Shown: in pieces, positions 34,886-44,343 of the stretch | How the letters are laid out: each line of letters opens with the position of its first letter | How positions within the stretch are numbered: the stretch's first letter is position 1 | Notes under the pieces: model-generated | The model's database searches: none | The model's input: only the letters and a program-made list of their open reading frames with translations | Told to the model about the DNA's origin: nothing | Position numbers and translations under genes: made by a program | NCBI GenBank assembly: GCA_009668975.1 | Contig: SBEG01000007.1 | Span: 124,001-188,000 of the forward strand | DNA from: Deltaproteobacteria bacterium | GTDB lineage: Bacteria > Desulfobacterota > Desulfuromonadia > Geobacterales > Geobacteraceae | Direction of reading: 5' to 3' | Length of the DNA: 64,000 nt

Positions 34886-36292
34886 CTAAGACCCATTGTT
34901 TGAAAAAACCACCTGTAAGGTCTTGAAAAGAATCTTCACATCCAGCCAAAGGCTCCACTGATCGATATATTTCAGATCAAGGCGCACAACTTCATCAAAA
35001 TCCTGAATTTGATTACGTCCGCTAATCTGCCACAAACCTGTGATGCCGGGTTTTATGCAAATTCGCTTGTGATGCCATTTTTTGTAACTTGAGACTTCAT
35101 CGGGAGTTGGCGGCCGGGTTCCGACCAGGCTCATCTCCCCTTTCAACACATTCCAGAACTGGGGAAGTTCATCCAAGCTGGTTTTACGTATAAACCTGCC
35201 GACACGGGTTATTCTGGGATCATCCTTGATCTTGAATATCGCCCCATTCATTTCATTAAGATGCAGCAAATCCTTTTTCCGTTCTTCAGCATCGACATAC
35301 ATTGAGCGAAACTTCCAGCACTTGAAAACCCTGCCGTACTCCCGCACCCGGACCTGATTAAAAAACAAGGGCCCCTTGGAATCAACCTTTATTGCCAGCG
35401 CAATAAACGGAAAAAGAACTGCCAAGAGAGTTAATCCAACCAGAGCGCCGGCCACATCCAGGCAGCGCTTAAGCAGCAACTGCCCCGCATTAAAGGAATG
35501 GCAACAGAAAGTAAGAATTGGTATCTCTCCGTGAAAAAAGCTCAGCTCCCTCCGCGACCAACTGACATCGTAGAAATCGAGCACCATTCTGACCGTAATG
35601 CCCATTTCAACCATGTCTTTCAAATGCTCTTCCACATCGGAAACAACTTCTTTTGGCACACAGAATACTACCTCATCTATCGTGTTCTGCTTACAGACAT
35701 CAACCAGTTCATCCAATTGCCCAAGGATTTTGTAGTTCTTAATTGAAAAACTCGGTTCTTCGTTTTCAAGCTTCAGCAATCCCGCAACCTTCAACCCCCA
35801 CTTTGAGTGATGCTCAACGAGGGAGGTAAAATCCTGTGCCTTCTGATTGGTGCCGACAACCAATATATTGCGAAAGTTGTAACCTTTATTACGGATATAA
35901 TTTAAGAAGAGCTTGGAAGTGATCTTTTCTACACTGAGCAGAGTGAACGAAAACAACAGGAAGTAGCCGAACAGCGCACGGCTGAATCCTTGTGGTTCAA
36001 AAAGGAATAGTATCGATGTGGTACAAATACCTCCTATGAGATGCACATTGATCAGTGAAGTCAATACTTTCTCAATGGGATATATTCTCATTGAGTCGTA
36101 TAAGCCAAAACGGGTCATCAATACATACCAAACCGGCAAAATCATCATCAAGATCCAGCTGTAATACCTTAAAGGATGCAGTCCTCCCGTAGAGTTTTGA
36201 ACATAGTAAGCAAACACAAATGCCGCAACGAGCATTACCAGGTCAGAGAAAATGGATATTTTATTAAAAAGTCTGGCTTGTTCTTTCAGCAT
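34886..36292 (-). CDS. Polyprenyl glycosylphosphotransferase (initiating sugar transferase, WbaP/WcaJ type)
   Basis: Starts exopolysaccharide synthesis by moving a sugar-phosphate to undecaprenyl phosphate in the inner membrane. 468 residues: four N-terminal membrane helices, a CoA-binding-like Rossmann part (NILVVGTNQKAQDFTSLVE), a fifth hydrophobic segment (VAGALVGLTLLAVLFPFIAL) and the catalytic domain with KCWKFRSMYVDAEE, TSLDELPQFWNVLKGEMSLV and KPGITGLWQISGR. Length and order fit the full family. It is the last gene of the minus-strand polysaccharide locus. Confidence 0.92.
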   Translation of the reverse strand: MLKEQARLFNKISIFSDLVMLVAAFVFAYYVQNSTGGLHPLRYYSWILMMILPVWYVLMTRFGLYDSMRIYPIEKVLTSLINVHLIGGICTTSILFLFEPQGFSRALFGYFLLFSFTLLSVEKITSKLFLNYIRNKGYNFRNILVVGTNQKAQDFTSLVEHHSKWGLKVAGLLKLENEEPSFSIKNYKILGQLDELVDVCKQNTIDEVVFCVPKEVVSDVEEHLKDMVEMGITVRMVLDFYDVSWSRRELSFFHGEIPILTFCCHSFNAGQLLLKRCLDVAGALVGLTLLAVLFPFIALAIKVDSKGPLFFNQVRVREYGRVFKCWKFRSMYVDAEERKKDLLHLNEMNGAIFKIKDDPRITRVGRFIRKTSLDELPQFWNVLKGEMSLVGTRPPTPDEVSSYKKWHHKRICIKPGITGLWQISGRNQIQDFDEVVRLDLKYIDQWSLWLDVKILFKTLQVVFSNNGS

Positions 36293-36427
36293 GTACCAAC
36301 CTGTCAGCCTGTTTGATCAACAGCAATATATAGAATACTTTCGATTTCTGAATTTAAGTGCACTATTCAATCGACGTCAACTATATTTCACGGCTATTTT
36401 CTTCGCAGAACCATGCATACACGACAA

Positions 36428-38113
36428 TCAATATTTGTAACTCACATCCAGCTTAAAAATCTGGTTGGTCCGATCTGCCCCGGCGACCAGGTTCCTGTTG
36501 TGGATCCGTTCCCAGCCATACATCAGATTCAAGTCGATATTACCATAAAGGGGCCGTTGCCAAAATGCTCTCAGTGCATTTTTCCGCTCCACAGCCTGCA
36601 AAGATCCATTCGGATCAAAATTCCCCGCATCGTCAACCGTAACCCGTCCCACGTTGCCCCGTTCGGAATGAATATACTCGAAAGCAAGGTTGTTCCTGAC
36701 CGAGAACCAGTGGCTGTAGCGCAGGAAAAACTCCTCGGCGCCGCCTCCCTGGGAATGACCAACTGGCATAGTACGGTAATTATATCCTGCCGGAAATTTG
36801 AAGTCGGTATAAAGGATCTGGTGCCCCCAATAATACTCGAAACGCAGATCATCTTTACCAGAAGCAGTCAGGCGCGGAATATAGAAGCCTGCGACATAAC
36901 TCTCCACAAAAGGCCAGAACAAAGCTGAATCCTCACCCACGTACTCAGCGTAGATTTCGGAATTACGCAACCAGGGGATTCTGAAGCGCAGGTCGATACC
37001 GGCAATTGTATTGTTTTTATTAGTGTAGCCGCCGCCGAAAATGAGGTCTTGAAGATTCGTTTTTCCGCTAAATCCGGGGCCACCTTCCTGTCTGACGAAG
37101 TTTCCACCTATCTCAAACCAGGACGTCGGCTTTAAAGAGAGTTTCATGCCGATGAAATAGGGATGCCGTAGAGAATCACCTGAGCCGGTTTCATCAAAGC
37201 GAGAGAAGATAAATGAGTATTTAAAGTTACCAAGATATTTCTTGACCCATTTGACATCAACCGGTTCGGGACTGGAAAGCTTGATCAGGTCAAAATTGCC
37301 GGCATTATCAGTCAAGGTCAGCGCGCCCCGGTACCCGGGGCCGAACCAGTTCTCATCACGTCCTACCTCCAGCTCGATTCCACCACCACCGATTTTTACA
37401 TATCCCTTCTGCAATGCAAGGCGGTATGAACGCTCATTCGTTTCCGGTCTTGGTGTTGTCAGAAAGATTGGCTCCAGCATAAGCGAAACCTTGTCGGCAA
37501 TAAAGCCTTCCGCTGCCCAGCGCAGCTCAACACTGTTACCCCGGCGATAGACAACACCCTCATTATTTTCAAGAAGTGGTGTACCTTCAGTGCCGGACTG
37601 ATGGAGAATTGGTGAGAACTCCGGGCGCAAATCCCCACCGATAAAACCAAATGCCGACTGGTGGCCAGGATCCCGTACATCTCTAGAATAACTCCTCGGA
37701 ACTCCGTCCAGATAAACATAGCGCAGCTTTGCAAATGCAACGGGATTGTAGTCGAACCAGGCTGCTTTCTCCGGTTCAGTATAAAGCGCCAGCTCCCTGG
37801 GGATGAGCTGATGCAATCTTTCGATAATTTCATTGGCAAAAGCAAGTTGCTCGTTTTCAAGCGAGGGCAAATTCTTCTCCGCCTCGCTAACCAGCCGTGC
37901 GGCCTCAGCCTTGGAAAAAGGTTTGATCCCCTTAACCTCGGAAGTAACGAGACCAAAGCCGGTCAATTTCTCCAGGTAGAGGTAGATGGGGCTGTCCAGC
38001 GGAATGTTGTTGGAGGCGAGTGCCCAAGCGGAGGAAGGAAGAAGCGCCAGCATACAGGCAACAACCAGGACCAGGAAATTTCCGATACCGAATGCTTTTC
38101 GAATTTCATTCAT
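36428..38113 (-). CDS. Wzi-like capsule assembly outer-membrane protein
   Basis: The frame is open from 38131; the second Met (38113, MNEIRKAFGIG) starts a typical signal peptide (FLVLVVACMLALLPSSAWA), so the protein is exported. The body is rich in alternating strands (ENWFGPGYRGALTLTDN, then DLIKLSSPEPVDVKWVKKYL) as in the capsule assembly Wzi family of outer-membrane beta-barrels that bind polysaccharide at the cell surface. About 561 residues, somewhat longer than E. coli Wzi. It sits within the polysaccharide locus, which fits. Confidence 0.82.
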   Translation of the reverse strand: MNEIRKAFGIGNFLVLVVACMLALLPSSAWALASNNIPLDSPIYLYLEKLTGFGLVTSEVKGIKPFSKAEAARLVSEAEKNLPSLENEQLAFANEIIERLHQLIPRELALYTEPEKAAWFDYNPVAFAKLRYVYLDGVPRSYSRDVRDPGHQSAFGFIGGDLRPEFSPILHQSGTEGTPLLENNEGVVYRRGNSVELRWAAEGFIADKVSLMLEPIFLTTPRPETNERSYRLALQKGYVKIGGGGIELEVGRDENWFGPGYRGALTLTDNAGNFDLIKLSSPEPVDVKWVKKYLGNFKYSFIFSRFDETGSGDSLRHPYFIGMKLSLKPTSWFEIGGNFVRQEGGPGFSGKTNLQDLIFGGGYTNKNNTIAGIDLRFRIPWLRNSEIYAEYVGEDSALFWPFVESYVAGFYIPRLTASGKDDLRFEYYWGHQILYTDFKFPAGYNYRTMPVGHSQGGGAEEFFLRYSHWFSVRNNLAFEYIHSERGNVGRVTVDDAGNFDPNGSLQAVERKNALRAFWQRPLYGNIDLNLMYGWERIHNRNLVAGADRTNQIFKLDVSYKY

Positions 38114-38180
38114 GATTTGGGTTCCGTTCACCTATGTAATGTAATTGCGGCGATTGCCGTTTCAAAAAGATACCATTAAA

Positions 38181-38546
38181 TCAAAATAAATCAGCACCAT
38201 TGATCCTCTTGCCTTCAGCATCTTTCCTGGCCAGAACCAGTTCTCCATGCAAGGGCCATGCGATAGCCAGTTCCGGGTCATTCCAGATGATGCTACGTTC
38301 GTACTCTGGCGCACAATAATCCCTAGTTTTGTAGAGGAATTCCACGGTATCGGAGAGCACAAGGAAACCATGCGCAAACCCTTCCGGTATACAGATCTGT
38401 GGCTTGTTCTCTGTTGAAAGTATTTCCCCGACCCACGTGCAGAAGGTTGGAGAACTTTTTCGTATATCGACCGCATCATCAAAGACTGCTCCTGAAATGA
38501 CTCGCACGAGTTTGCCCTGTAGCTGTCTGATAATGGGGTCGCTCAA
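38181..38546 (-). pseudogene. rfbC: dTDP-4-dehydrorhamnose 3,5-epimerase, N-terminally truncated
   Basis: 121 residues matching the RmlC cupin from about residue 65 onwards (QGKLVRVISGAVFDDAVDIR, then PEGFAHGFLVLSDTVEFLYK and PEYERSIIWNDPELAIAWPL). Full-length enzymes have about 180 residues. The missing front part includes the RGLHYQ-type motif with the catalytic histidine, so the product should not be active. The upstream 66 bp before the next gene do not encode the lost part. No rfbABD partners are in the window. Confidence 0.8.
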
Positions 38547-38612
38547 AACGTTCTTTGACGAACGGGAATGGTTATCCTGAACAAATTGTTAAAGAACAAT
38601 GTCACTCACTGA

Positions 38613-39383
38613 TTATTGTGTCGAACCTTTTTTCATAAGCATCATTCGGCACTTTTCTGATATTAACAGTGCAAAGAATATACTATTGGTTACCAGATAC
38701 CTTTTCCACAGCCTTGCAGGTTCCTGGAACAAACGAAAGAGCCATTCCAATGAATAGCGCTGCATCCACAAAGGTGCGCGCGTCTGAAAACCCGCATAAA
38801 CCGGAAAAGCGCCTCCCACGCCCACGAGAACTGCATGTATTTTGTCTCTGTTCCTGGCCATCCAGCGCTCTTGCTTTGGGCAGCCAAGGGCAACAAAAAC
38901 AATATTGGCGCCGGAACAGTTAATTTTTCTCACTTCCTCCACCTCCTCATCCGGCGTCTGTGCCCGAAAAGGGGGCGCGTAAGCACCGGCAAATACGAGG
39001 CCTGGATGTTCCTCGGCAATACGTTTGCTGATCGCAGAGAGGACTTTATCCGTTGAACCATAGAGATATACGGAAAGTCCACCATGTTCCGAAGCAGCGA
39101 TCAGGTCGGGTAACAGGTCCATCCCGGCAAGTCTATCCTGATCGATTCCGTAAAACAACTTTAAAGCCTTGACAAGAGGCATTCCGTCCGCGGAAATCAA
39201 ATCCGCACAGTTGACAACATTGGCAAACGTCTTATCTCGGTAAGCCTCTACACACATGTGAACATTAGCCAGACAAACATAAGAAGCTTGCCGGGCGCGG
39301 CCAAACGTTACTATCTGTTCAATAAAATCGGCTTTAGAGCCTATTGTGACATCAATGCTGATAATTTTTTTTCTTCGCATCAA
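38613..39383 (-). CDS. WecG/TagA/CpsF-family glycosyltransferase
   Basis: Transfers a HexNAc-type sugar to a lipid-linked acceptor. 256 residues: NVHMCVEAYRD, SADGMPLVKALKLF, RLAGMDLLPDL, then FVALGCPKQERWM and VGVGGAFPVYAG are all family signatures. Overlaps the preceding glycosyltransferase gene by 32 bp, indicating tight coupling. The C-terminal hydrophobic/basic tail (WKRYLVTNSIFFALLI) may sit at the membrane. Confidence 0.9.
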   Translation of the reverse strand: MMRRKKIISIDVTIGSKADFIEQIVTFGRARQASYVCLANVHMCVEAYRDKTFANVVNCADLISADGMPLVKALKLFYGIDQDRLAGMDLLPDLIAASEHGGLSVYLYGSTDKVLSAISKRIAEEHPGLVFAGAYAPPFRAQTPDEEVEEVRKINCSGANIVFVALGCPKQERWMARNRDKIHAVLVGVGGAFPVYAGFQTRAPLWMQRYSLEWLFRLFQEPARLWKRYLVTNSIFFALLISEKCRMMLMKKGSTQ

Positions 39384-40527
39384 TTTCTTCCTGATAAACC
39401 TGCATTAACATAGCATAATTGTATTCTGGGGTGTACTTTTCGCTATATGCCTTCCTGGCATTTTCTCCCATTCGCAGCATTTCTTCGGGGTGCTCGGCAG
39501 CCCAACGAATTTTTTCTGACAGGTCATCAGAATCACCCGGCTCAAAATGAAGTCCGGTTACACCTTCTTGCACGATTTCCTTCATGCTACCCAGTCGCGA
39601 AGCAATAACGGGCAAACCATTCGCAAACGCTTCCACTATTGTCATCGGAAATCCTTCATAACACAATGAGGGCAGTATCAGGAATGCCGACTGTCTCATG
39701 GCTTCAAAAACCGAATTCGAGTCCTGGTATCCCATATAGTCAATCAGCGGAGAAGAACTGCTTTTCACATGATCGGCGAACGGTCCGTCCCCCATGATTT
39801 TCACGTGAACATCCAGCCCCTCCCAGGCTTGCAACAGGGTAACGATACCTTTTTCTTCACTTAATCGGCCGACAAACAGCGCCCCAGTTCTCTTTAGACT
39901 ACCTTCCCCGAATCCTCCGATTGTTGGAAAGTTGGGCTTTACAATAATCTTCTGAACAGGAAATCCCGCTTGCACAAACTTTGACTTGGCGAATTCAGTC
40001 AATGCAATGAAACGGTCCACCTTTTCATGCCAAGTACCGTGGCTTCGGTGATATTGGACCATGCGCGCGACTGCCAACGACCCCAAGCGGGAAGCCCGAT
40101 AGCAGCTATATAATATCGATATGTATGGATTCCCTGCCAAGCACTTTTCACAGGGTTTTCCGTCTCTCATCAATAACGCACCAGGACAGATTGTGCGAAA
40201 ATTGTGCAGAGTCTGCACGACCGGAACACCGTTTTCACTACAGGCATCGTAAACGGATGGAGTGATAAGAGGGAAGAAATTGTGAACATGAACTATATCA
40301 GGAGAAAATGCTGTGATAACTTTGGCGATTTCAAGGCGGGAACTGCTTGCATAGGGAGTATACCATGCTGTCAGAACCTTTTCTCTCATTCCCTGAACCA
40401 TGTCATTGGAAACCCCATGAAGTCTCACGAGATGGCCATTAGCACGCAAAATTTCCTGTTCTGCGGCAACTACCGCATCCTCGCCACCTTTTTGCTGGTA
40501 GAAATTGTGAACCTGCAAAATTCTCAT
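39352..40527 (-). CDS. Glycosyltransferase, GT4 family
   Basis: Adds a sugar to the growing polysaccharide repeat unit in the cytoplasm. 391 residues: N-terminal QVHNFYQQKGGEDAVV and HVHNFFPL, the nucleotide-sugar site LFVGRLSEEKGIVTLLQAW and the E-x7-E motif in YEGFPMTIVEAFANGLPVI. Donor and acceptor cannot be told. Its start overlaps the glycosidase gene by four bases. Confidence 0.9.
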   Translation of the reverse strand: MRILQVHNFYQQKGGEDAVVAAEQEILRANGHLVRLHGVSNDMVQGMREKVLTAWYTPYASSSRLEIAKVITAFSPDIVHVHNFFPLITPSVYDACSENGVPVVQTLHNFRTICPGALLMRDGKPCEKCLAGNPYISILYSCYRASRLGSLAVARMVQYHRSHGTWHEKVDRFIALTEFAKSKFVQAGFPVQKIIVKPNFPTIGGFGEGSLKRTGALFVGRLSEEKGIVTLLQAWEGLDVHVKIMGDGPFADHVKSSSSPLIDYMGYQDSNSVFEAMRQSAFLILPSLCYEGFPMTIVEAFANGLPVIASRLGSMKEIVQEGVTGLHFEPGDSDDLSEKIRWAAEHPEEMLRMGENARKAYSEKYTPEYNYAMLMQVYQEEIDAKKKNYQH

Positions 40528-41804
40528 AACCTGAGATTCTCCAAGATTACGGGTGATGGTCCGACTTGAATAGTTGTAGCATTTTTTAATATTCTTCTCC
40601 CGCCTTTCAGGTCCCGGACGTATTTCACATTCCAGGTTTTTCGAAGCACATAGGAAAGATTCTGATCGGGGTTCCAGATTATCCTGCCCACATATCCATT
40701 GTCACGGGTCAGCACACAAGACCATGTCCCATTCGAATCTGACATACACGAACGCATGCGTGCACCGGTAAGCCAGGTATACATCAGTGCAAAGGCTCCA
40801 GCAGGAGATTTGACCGTTTTGCCATCCGCTTCGGTAAGGCCCAACAAACCGTTGTCCCATGCATACCAGTAAACACGCTCCACACCGGACGCCCAATTAA
40901 GTAAGAATGTCCTGGCAATATATGCCGAAGCTTCATCTTCGGTTAAAACCTTTCCCCTGAAACCGCTACCCTCGGACTTGACTTCTGTCAGCCGATTTTC
41001 AATGAACCAGCCGACTTCAGTATTCCATAATGGTTTTTCAGATAGACCGTGTTTCGTCATAATATGTTTAACTTTGTTAATTAGAGGAATCATTTCCTCC
41101 GGTGGCGCTGGTGATACATAGAAATGATAGCCGATGACATCTACATATTTGCCACCACCTTTGGCTAGAAATTTATCCAGCCAGCCAGTGCCATTGTTCA
41201 CGTCGGTTGCGGACGGAGAGACCAGAATTATTGTTGAATCAATATCTTTGAGAATCCGGGAAGCTTCTTTGGTAAGAATAATCATCTGCTCGACCGTTCC
41301 CGAATAGAAACCCGGAAGGTTTGGTTCATTCCAGATTTCATAGTAACGAACGCGACCCTTGTAACGGGAACCAACCTTGCGCACATAGTTCCGCCAATCA
41401 TCCAGATTTTCGGGTTCTGCTGCAAAGCCGGGAGAATAGGAAGATTTTTCATCAGGACGCGCGGAAGCCCACTTTGGAGACAACCCAAGAGGAATCAGCA
41501 CCTCAACCCCATTCTTCTCCGCGAGGGCCACCAGCCTATCCAGATTCTGGAATTTCCATGCACCTTTTTTCGGCTCCAGCCATGGCCAAGCCGCATATGC
41601 GTCCCAGAGTCGCCAGGAACCGAAAGGTACGTTAGGCCAAGGAGTTGTAGTGGCTGCGCGGTGCATATGCAGCCCAGTAAAAGCGGAATATATGAGTCTG
41701 TCAGGTGGATTAAGGTATTTGGTAGTGGACGATGACGTGGATTTTGACGTCATAATTACAGCTATCAAAGCTAGAACCACTACGTAGAAATTACGTATTT
41801 TCAT
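40524..41804 (-). CDS. GH39-like glycoside hydrolase in the polysaccharide locus
   Basis: 426 residues with a short hydrophobic N-terminus (VVVLALIAVIMTSKS), so membrane-anchored or secreted. The TIM-barrel part shows YYEIWNEPNLPGFYSG with the acid/base glutamate, and PLWNTEVGWFIENR with the nucleophile glutamate, as in GH39 and PslG-type hydrolases. PslG trims its own exopolysaccharide in Pseudomonas, and a similar editing role is likely. It is flanked and overlapped by glycosyltransferase genes, which supports a role in the same pathway. Confidence 0.82.
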   Translation of the reverse strand: MKIRNFYVVVLALIAVIMTSKSTSSSTTKYLNPPDRLIYSAFTGLHMHRAATTTPWPNVPFGSWRLWDAYAAWPWLEPKKGAWKFQNLDRLVALAEKNGVEVLIPLGLSPKWASARPDEKSSYSPGFAAEPENLDDWRNYVRKVGSRYKGRVRYYEIWNEPNLPGFYSGTVEQMIILTKEASRILKDIDSTIILVSPSATDVNNGTGWLDKFLAKGGGKYVDVIGYHFYVSPAPPEEMIPLINKVKHIMTKHGLSEKPLWNTEVGWFIENRLTEVKSEGSGFRGKVLTEDEASAYIARTFLLNWASGVERVYWYAWDNGLLGLTEADGKTVKSPAGAFALMYTWLTGARMRSCMSDSNGTWSCVLTRDNGYVGRIIWNPDQNLSYVLRKTWNVKYVRDLKGGRRILKNATTIQVGPSPVILENLRL

Positions 41805-41854
41805 GACAACCCCCAGTCTGATCGAATCGTCAGACAGGTCACTAGCAATTCCAT

Positions 41855-42967
41855 TTAATTGCTAAGAGCCTTATTAATGTCATTGATAATAAATTCAGCG
41901 ACTTGATGAGATGGTATCAAAGGTGAGGTATCTGCCGGGGCCAGCTTATGCTCCAGTGCACGTTCAAGAACACGATCAAAATCGTTAGGGTTAAAAGGGT
42001 CAAAGTGGTTTGCTTTCGGTACGATTTCGCGGGTGCATCCGGCATAGACGGAAGAGAGCACCGGCAATCCCGACCATAAAGCTTCGTTGACGACAAGCCC
42101 CCACACATCTTCCTGGGTAGGAAAGACAAGGCAATCTGCGGAACGATAGACTGCCGGCATTTCGTCAGGCGGAAGAGACGGTATGAAGTGAACATGCTGT
42201 AACCCTATTTTGCGCACGTATTCTTCCAAACTCTCTTGCTCGCTTCCTTTGCCTACCAGCAGCAATGAAAAAAGATACTCCCGTTTCTGCATACGCGATG
42301 CGGCTTCCAAAAGCTGGCGAACTCCTTTTCTCCCAATTAATTGTCCGACGTAGAGCAAAACCGGGCGGGGCTCGATAACAAAAGCCGGTGGCGGGAAAGA
42401 TACATATTTACTTTCATCGACGCAATTTTGTATTTGAAGTATCCTCCTGCGGGGAATTCCCAGGCTCAGTAAATATTCAGTGGAGGTCGCCCCATAGCTG
42501 ATCCAGTGCTTTGCATGCCGCGCAATAACTTGCCGAAGGGCACGTTTCAAGAGCGAAACGTTTTGCTCCGTATAGAGCGTCCCTCCCCACCAGACCCAGA
42601 CCGGCACTCGGAATAACATGCCGTATGCCAGCGCTGCAATAGTGCGGAACCCCATTTCGTTACTAATGATAGCTTCTGGACTGCAACGGAAGAGCTCGAT
42701 AAAGTAGCCAGGATTAATATGCAGGTATTTGTTGTCCCAAGAGAAATTGTTTTTCTTTTTCGGCAGGGTAAACGTGTAGCCAGCCACCTGTTTGACCAGA
42801 AGGCCATACTTCTCCTTCAGACGAGACACATACTCGTCCCATTCTCTTCGATTCGACTCCCCACCGGAAATCAGAATAGTAGCATCAAACTTTCTGGATA
42901 ACTGAACTAAAATAGGAATGCGATAGGGCGCAACTATATTCAACATTATGGCAAGTCGTTGTTTCAT
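41855..42967 (-). CDS. Glycosyltransferase, GT4 family
   Basis: 370 residues. N-terminal MLNIVAPYRIPILVQLSRKF, donor-binding LLYVGQLIGRKGVRQLLEAA and the E-x7-E region EDVWGLVVNEALWSGLPVL are GT4 signatures. Cytoplasmic; acts in repeat-unit assembly. The specific sugar is unknown. It is separated from the glycosidase gene by 50 bp. Confidence 0.88.
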   Translation of the reverse strand: MKQRLAIMLNIVAPYRIPILVQLSRKFDATILISGGESNRREWDEYVSRLKEKYGLLVKQVAGYTFTLPKKKNNFSWDNKYLHINPGYFIELFRCSPEAIISNEMGFRTIAALAYGMLFRVPVWVWWGGTLYTEQNVSLLKRALRQVIARHAKHWISYGATSTEYLLSLGIPRRRILQIQNCVDESKYVSFPPPAFVIEPRPVLLYVGQLIGRKGVRQLLEAASRMQKREYLFSLLLVGKGSEQESLEEYVRKIGLQHVHFIPSLPPDEMPAVYRSADCLVFPTQEDVWGLVVNEALWSGLPVLSSVYAGCTREIVPKANHFDPFNPNDFDRVLERALEHKLAPADTSPLIPSHQVAEFIINDINKALSN

Positions 42968-43059
42968 TAGTACCCTGTCAATTCAATTAATGCGATGGCT
43001 GCTGGTGGGTATAATTTTATCGCCAGAAAACGAGCGCCGGAAAGTAAAGAAATCTGTAA

Positions 43060-44343
43060 TCAATCGTGCGTTAATTGTTTAAAAGGCTTACTGATTATTG
43101 AAGCTATCGCTAGCAGCAGAAATATATGGGCCTGCGCACTCACGCCAAGTTCCGCAGGCTCAAAAAAGTAATTTCCGAAAACCGCAACTAAGGCAGAAAA
43201 ACAGAATATTTTTATCGCTTTCATCTTGCCATGAGGCCCATCCGGACTTGACGCGAGTTCTTTGAATGTCGCAATGATAAGCACCAAGAACAGTAACAAT
43301 GCCGGCAAACCGTAATTTAAGGCCTGATTAATAAAACCATTATGTGCATTGTCATAATCGATATTAAATAAATCCAGACTTGTATGACGCATATTTACAT
43401 AGCCATTCCCAAAAGCCATAATAAAATAATCACGTGATAGAGTCACCACTCCGGCGATCCATAAACTCATCCTTCCAAGCATTGTGCCGAAAGCCGAATT
43501 TGAAGTAAAAAACAACCAGATACTATAGAGGGACAAAAATATTATGCCTCCGATATTTATCAGAATGCCCGTAGTAAATCGCCATTTTTGTCCAATATAT
43601 GGAGCACAGATAAGAAGTAATAGGCCTAAAATCGTCCATGCCATAGCGCCTTTTGCATATGTATGCAAAAGAACGAAAAATATGATCGGCAATATCATTA
43701 ACAAAACTATCTTGAAACGTACAGTTTTAACATATCTGAACCTCAACATGGATACAATTAAAATTATGCCTGGTATAAGAAACATCGCAAATCCATTTGG
43801 GTGCGCGTAAAAACCCATTGCGATATGATCAACTATGTCTCCTTGAGGATTTGTCTTTAAAAATGTAATCTCTGAAATACCACCAATGTAATATTTGTTT
43901 GTCATTATTTGCAGTGTTGCTAATATTATATTAAAAAATATCCCTACAACATAAACCGTTATCAAAGCTCTGATTCTCTTCTCGTTATAAATAAATGTAA
44001 CTACAAAAAATAACAGAATCAAACTTGGCAAAAGGTCTTTAAATACCTGTAGAGTTTCAGTTGATTTAATCAGACCAACAACTGCAGCGAGGGCTGTCCA
44101 GAAAAAATATAAACAGGCAATTTTATTATTAGTGATAAAGCTAATTATTTTATCTTTTATTGTATTTGTATCAGTTCGTAATCCATATTGCCCAATATAT
44201 AACAGAGCTATTATATATGCTGAAATTTCCAATATCGTTGCGCTGGGCAAAACCTGAGATATTTCGATTCTAAAATCTATTGTCACTAGAAAAACAAGTA
44301 CTAGTGTCAATGTATAGAAATTTACTGTCATGTTATCACTCAA
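43060..44343 (-). CDS. O-antigen ligase/polymerase family membrane protein (Wzy-like)
   Basis: 427 residues with about ten to twelve predicted membrane helices and a large loop around residues 290-350 (YDNAHNGFINQALNYGLPAL), where the NAHNGFI motif is typical of the O-antigen polymerase/ligase family. In this context it is most likely the Wzy polymerase that joins repeat units in the periplasm. The gene is AT-rich. The start overlaps the preceding glycosyltransferase stop by four bases. Confidence 0.85.
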   Translation of the reverse strand: MSDNMTVNFYTLTLVLVFLVTIDFRIEISQVLPSATILEISAYIIALLYIGQYGLRTDTNTIKDKIISFITNNKIACLYFFWTALAAVVGLIKSTETLQVFKDLLPSLILLFFVVTFIYNEKRIRALITVYVVGIFFNIILATLQIMTNKYYIGGISEITFLKTNPQGDIVDHIAMGFYAHPNGFAMFLIPGIILIVSMLRFRYVKTVRFKIVLLMILPIIFFVLLHTYAKGAMAWTILGLLLLICAPYIGQKWRFTTGILINIGGIIFLSLYSIWLFFTSNSAFGTMLGRMSLWIAGVVTLSRDYFIMAFGNGYVNMRHTSLDLFNIDYDNAHNGFINQALNYGLPALLLFLVLIIATFKELASSPDGPHGKMKAIKIFCFSALVAVFGNYFFEPAELGVSAQAHIFLLLAIASIISKPFKQLTHD

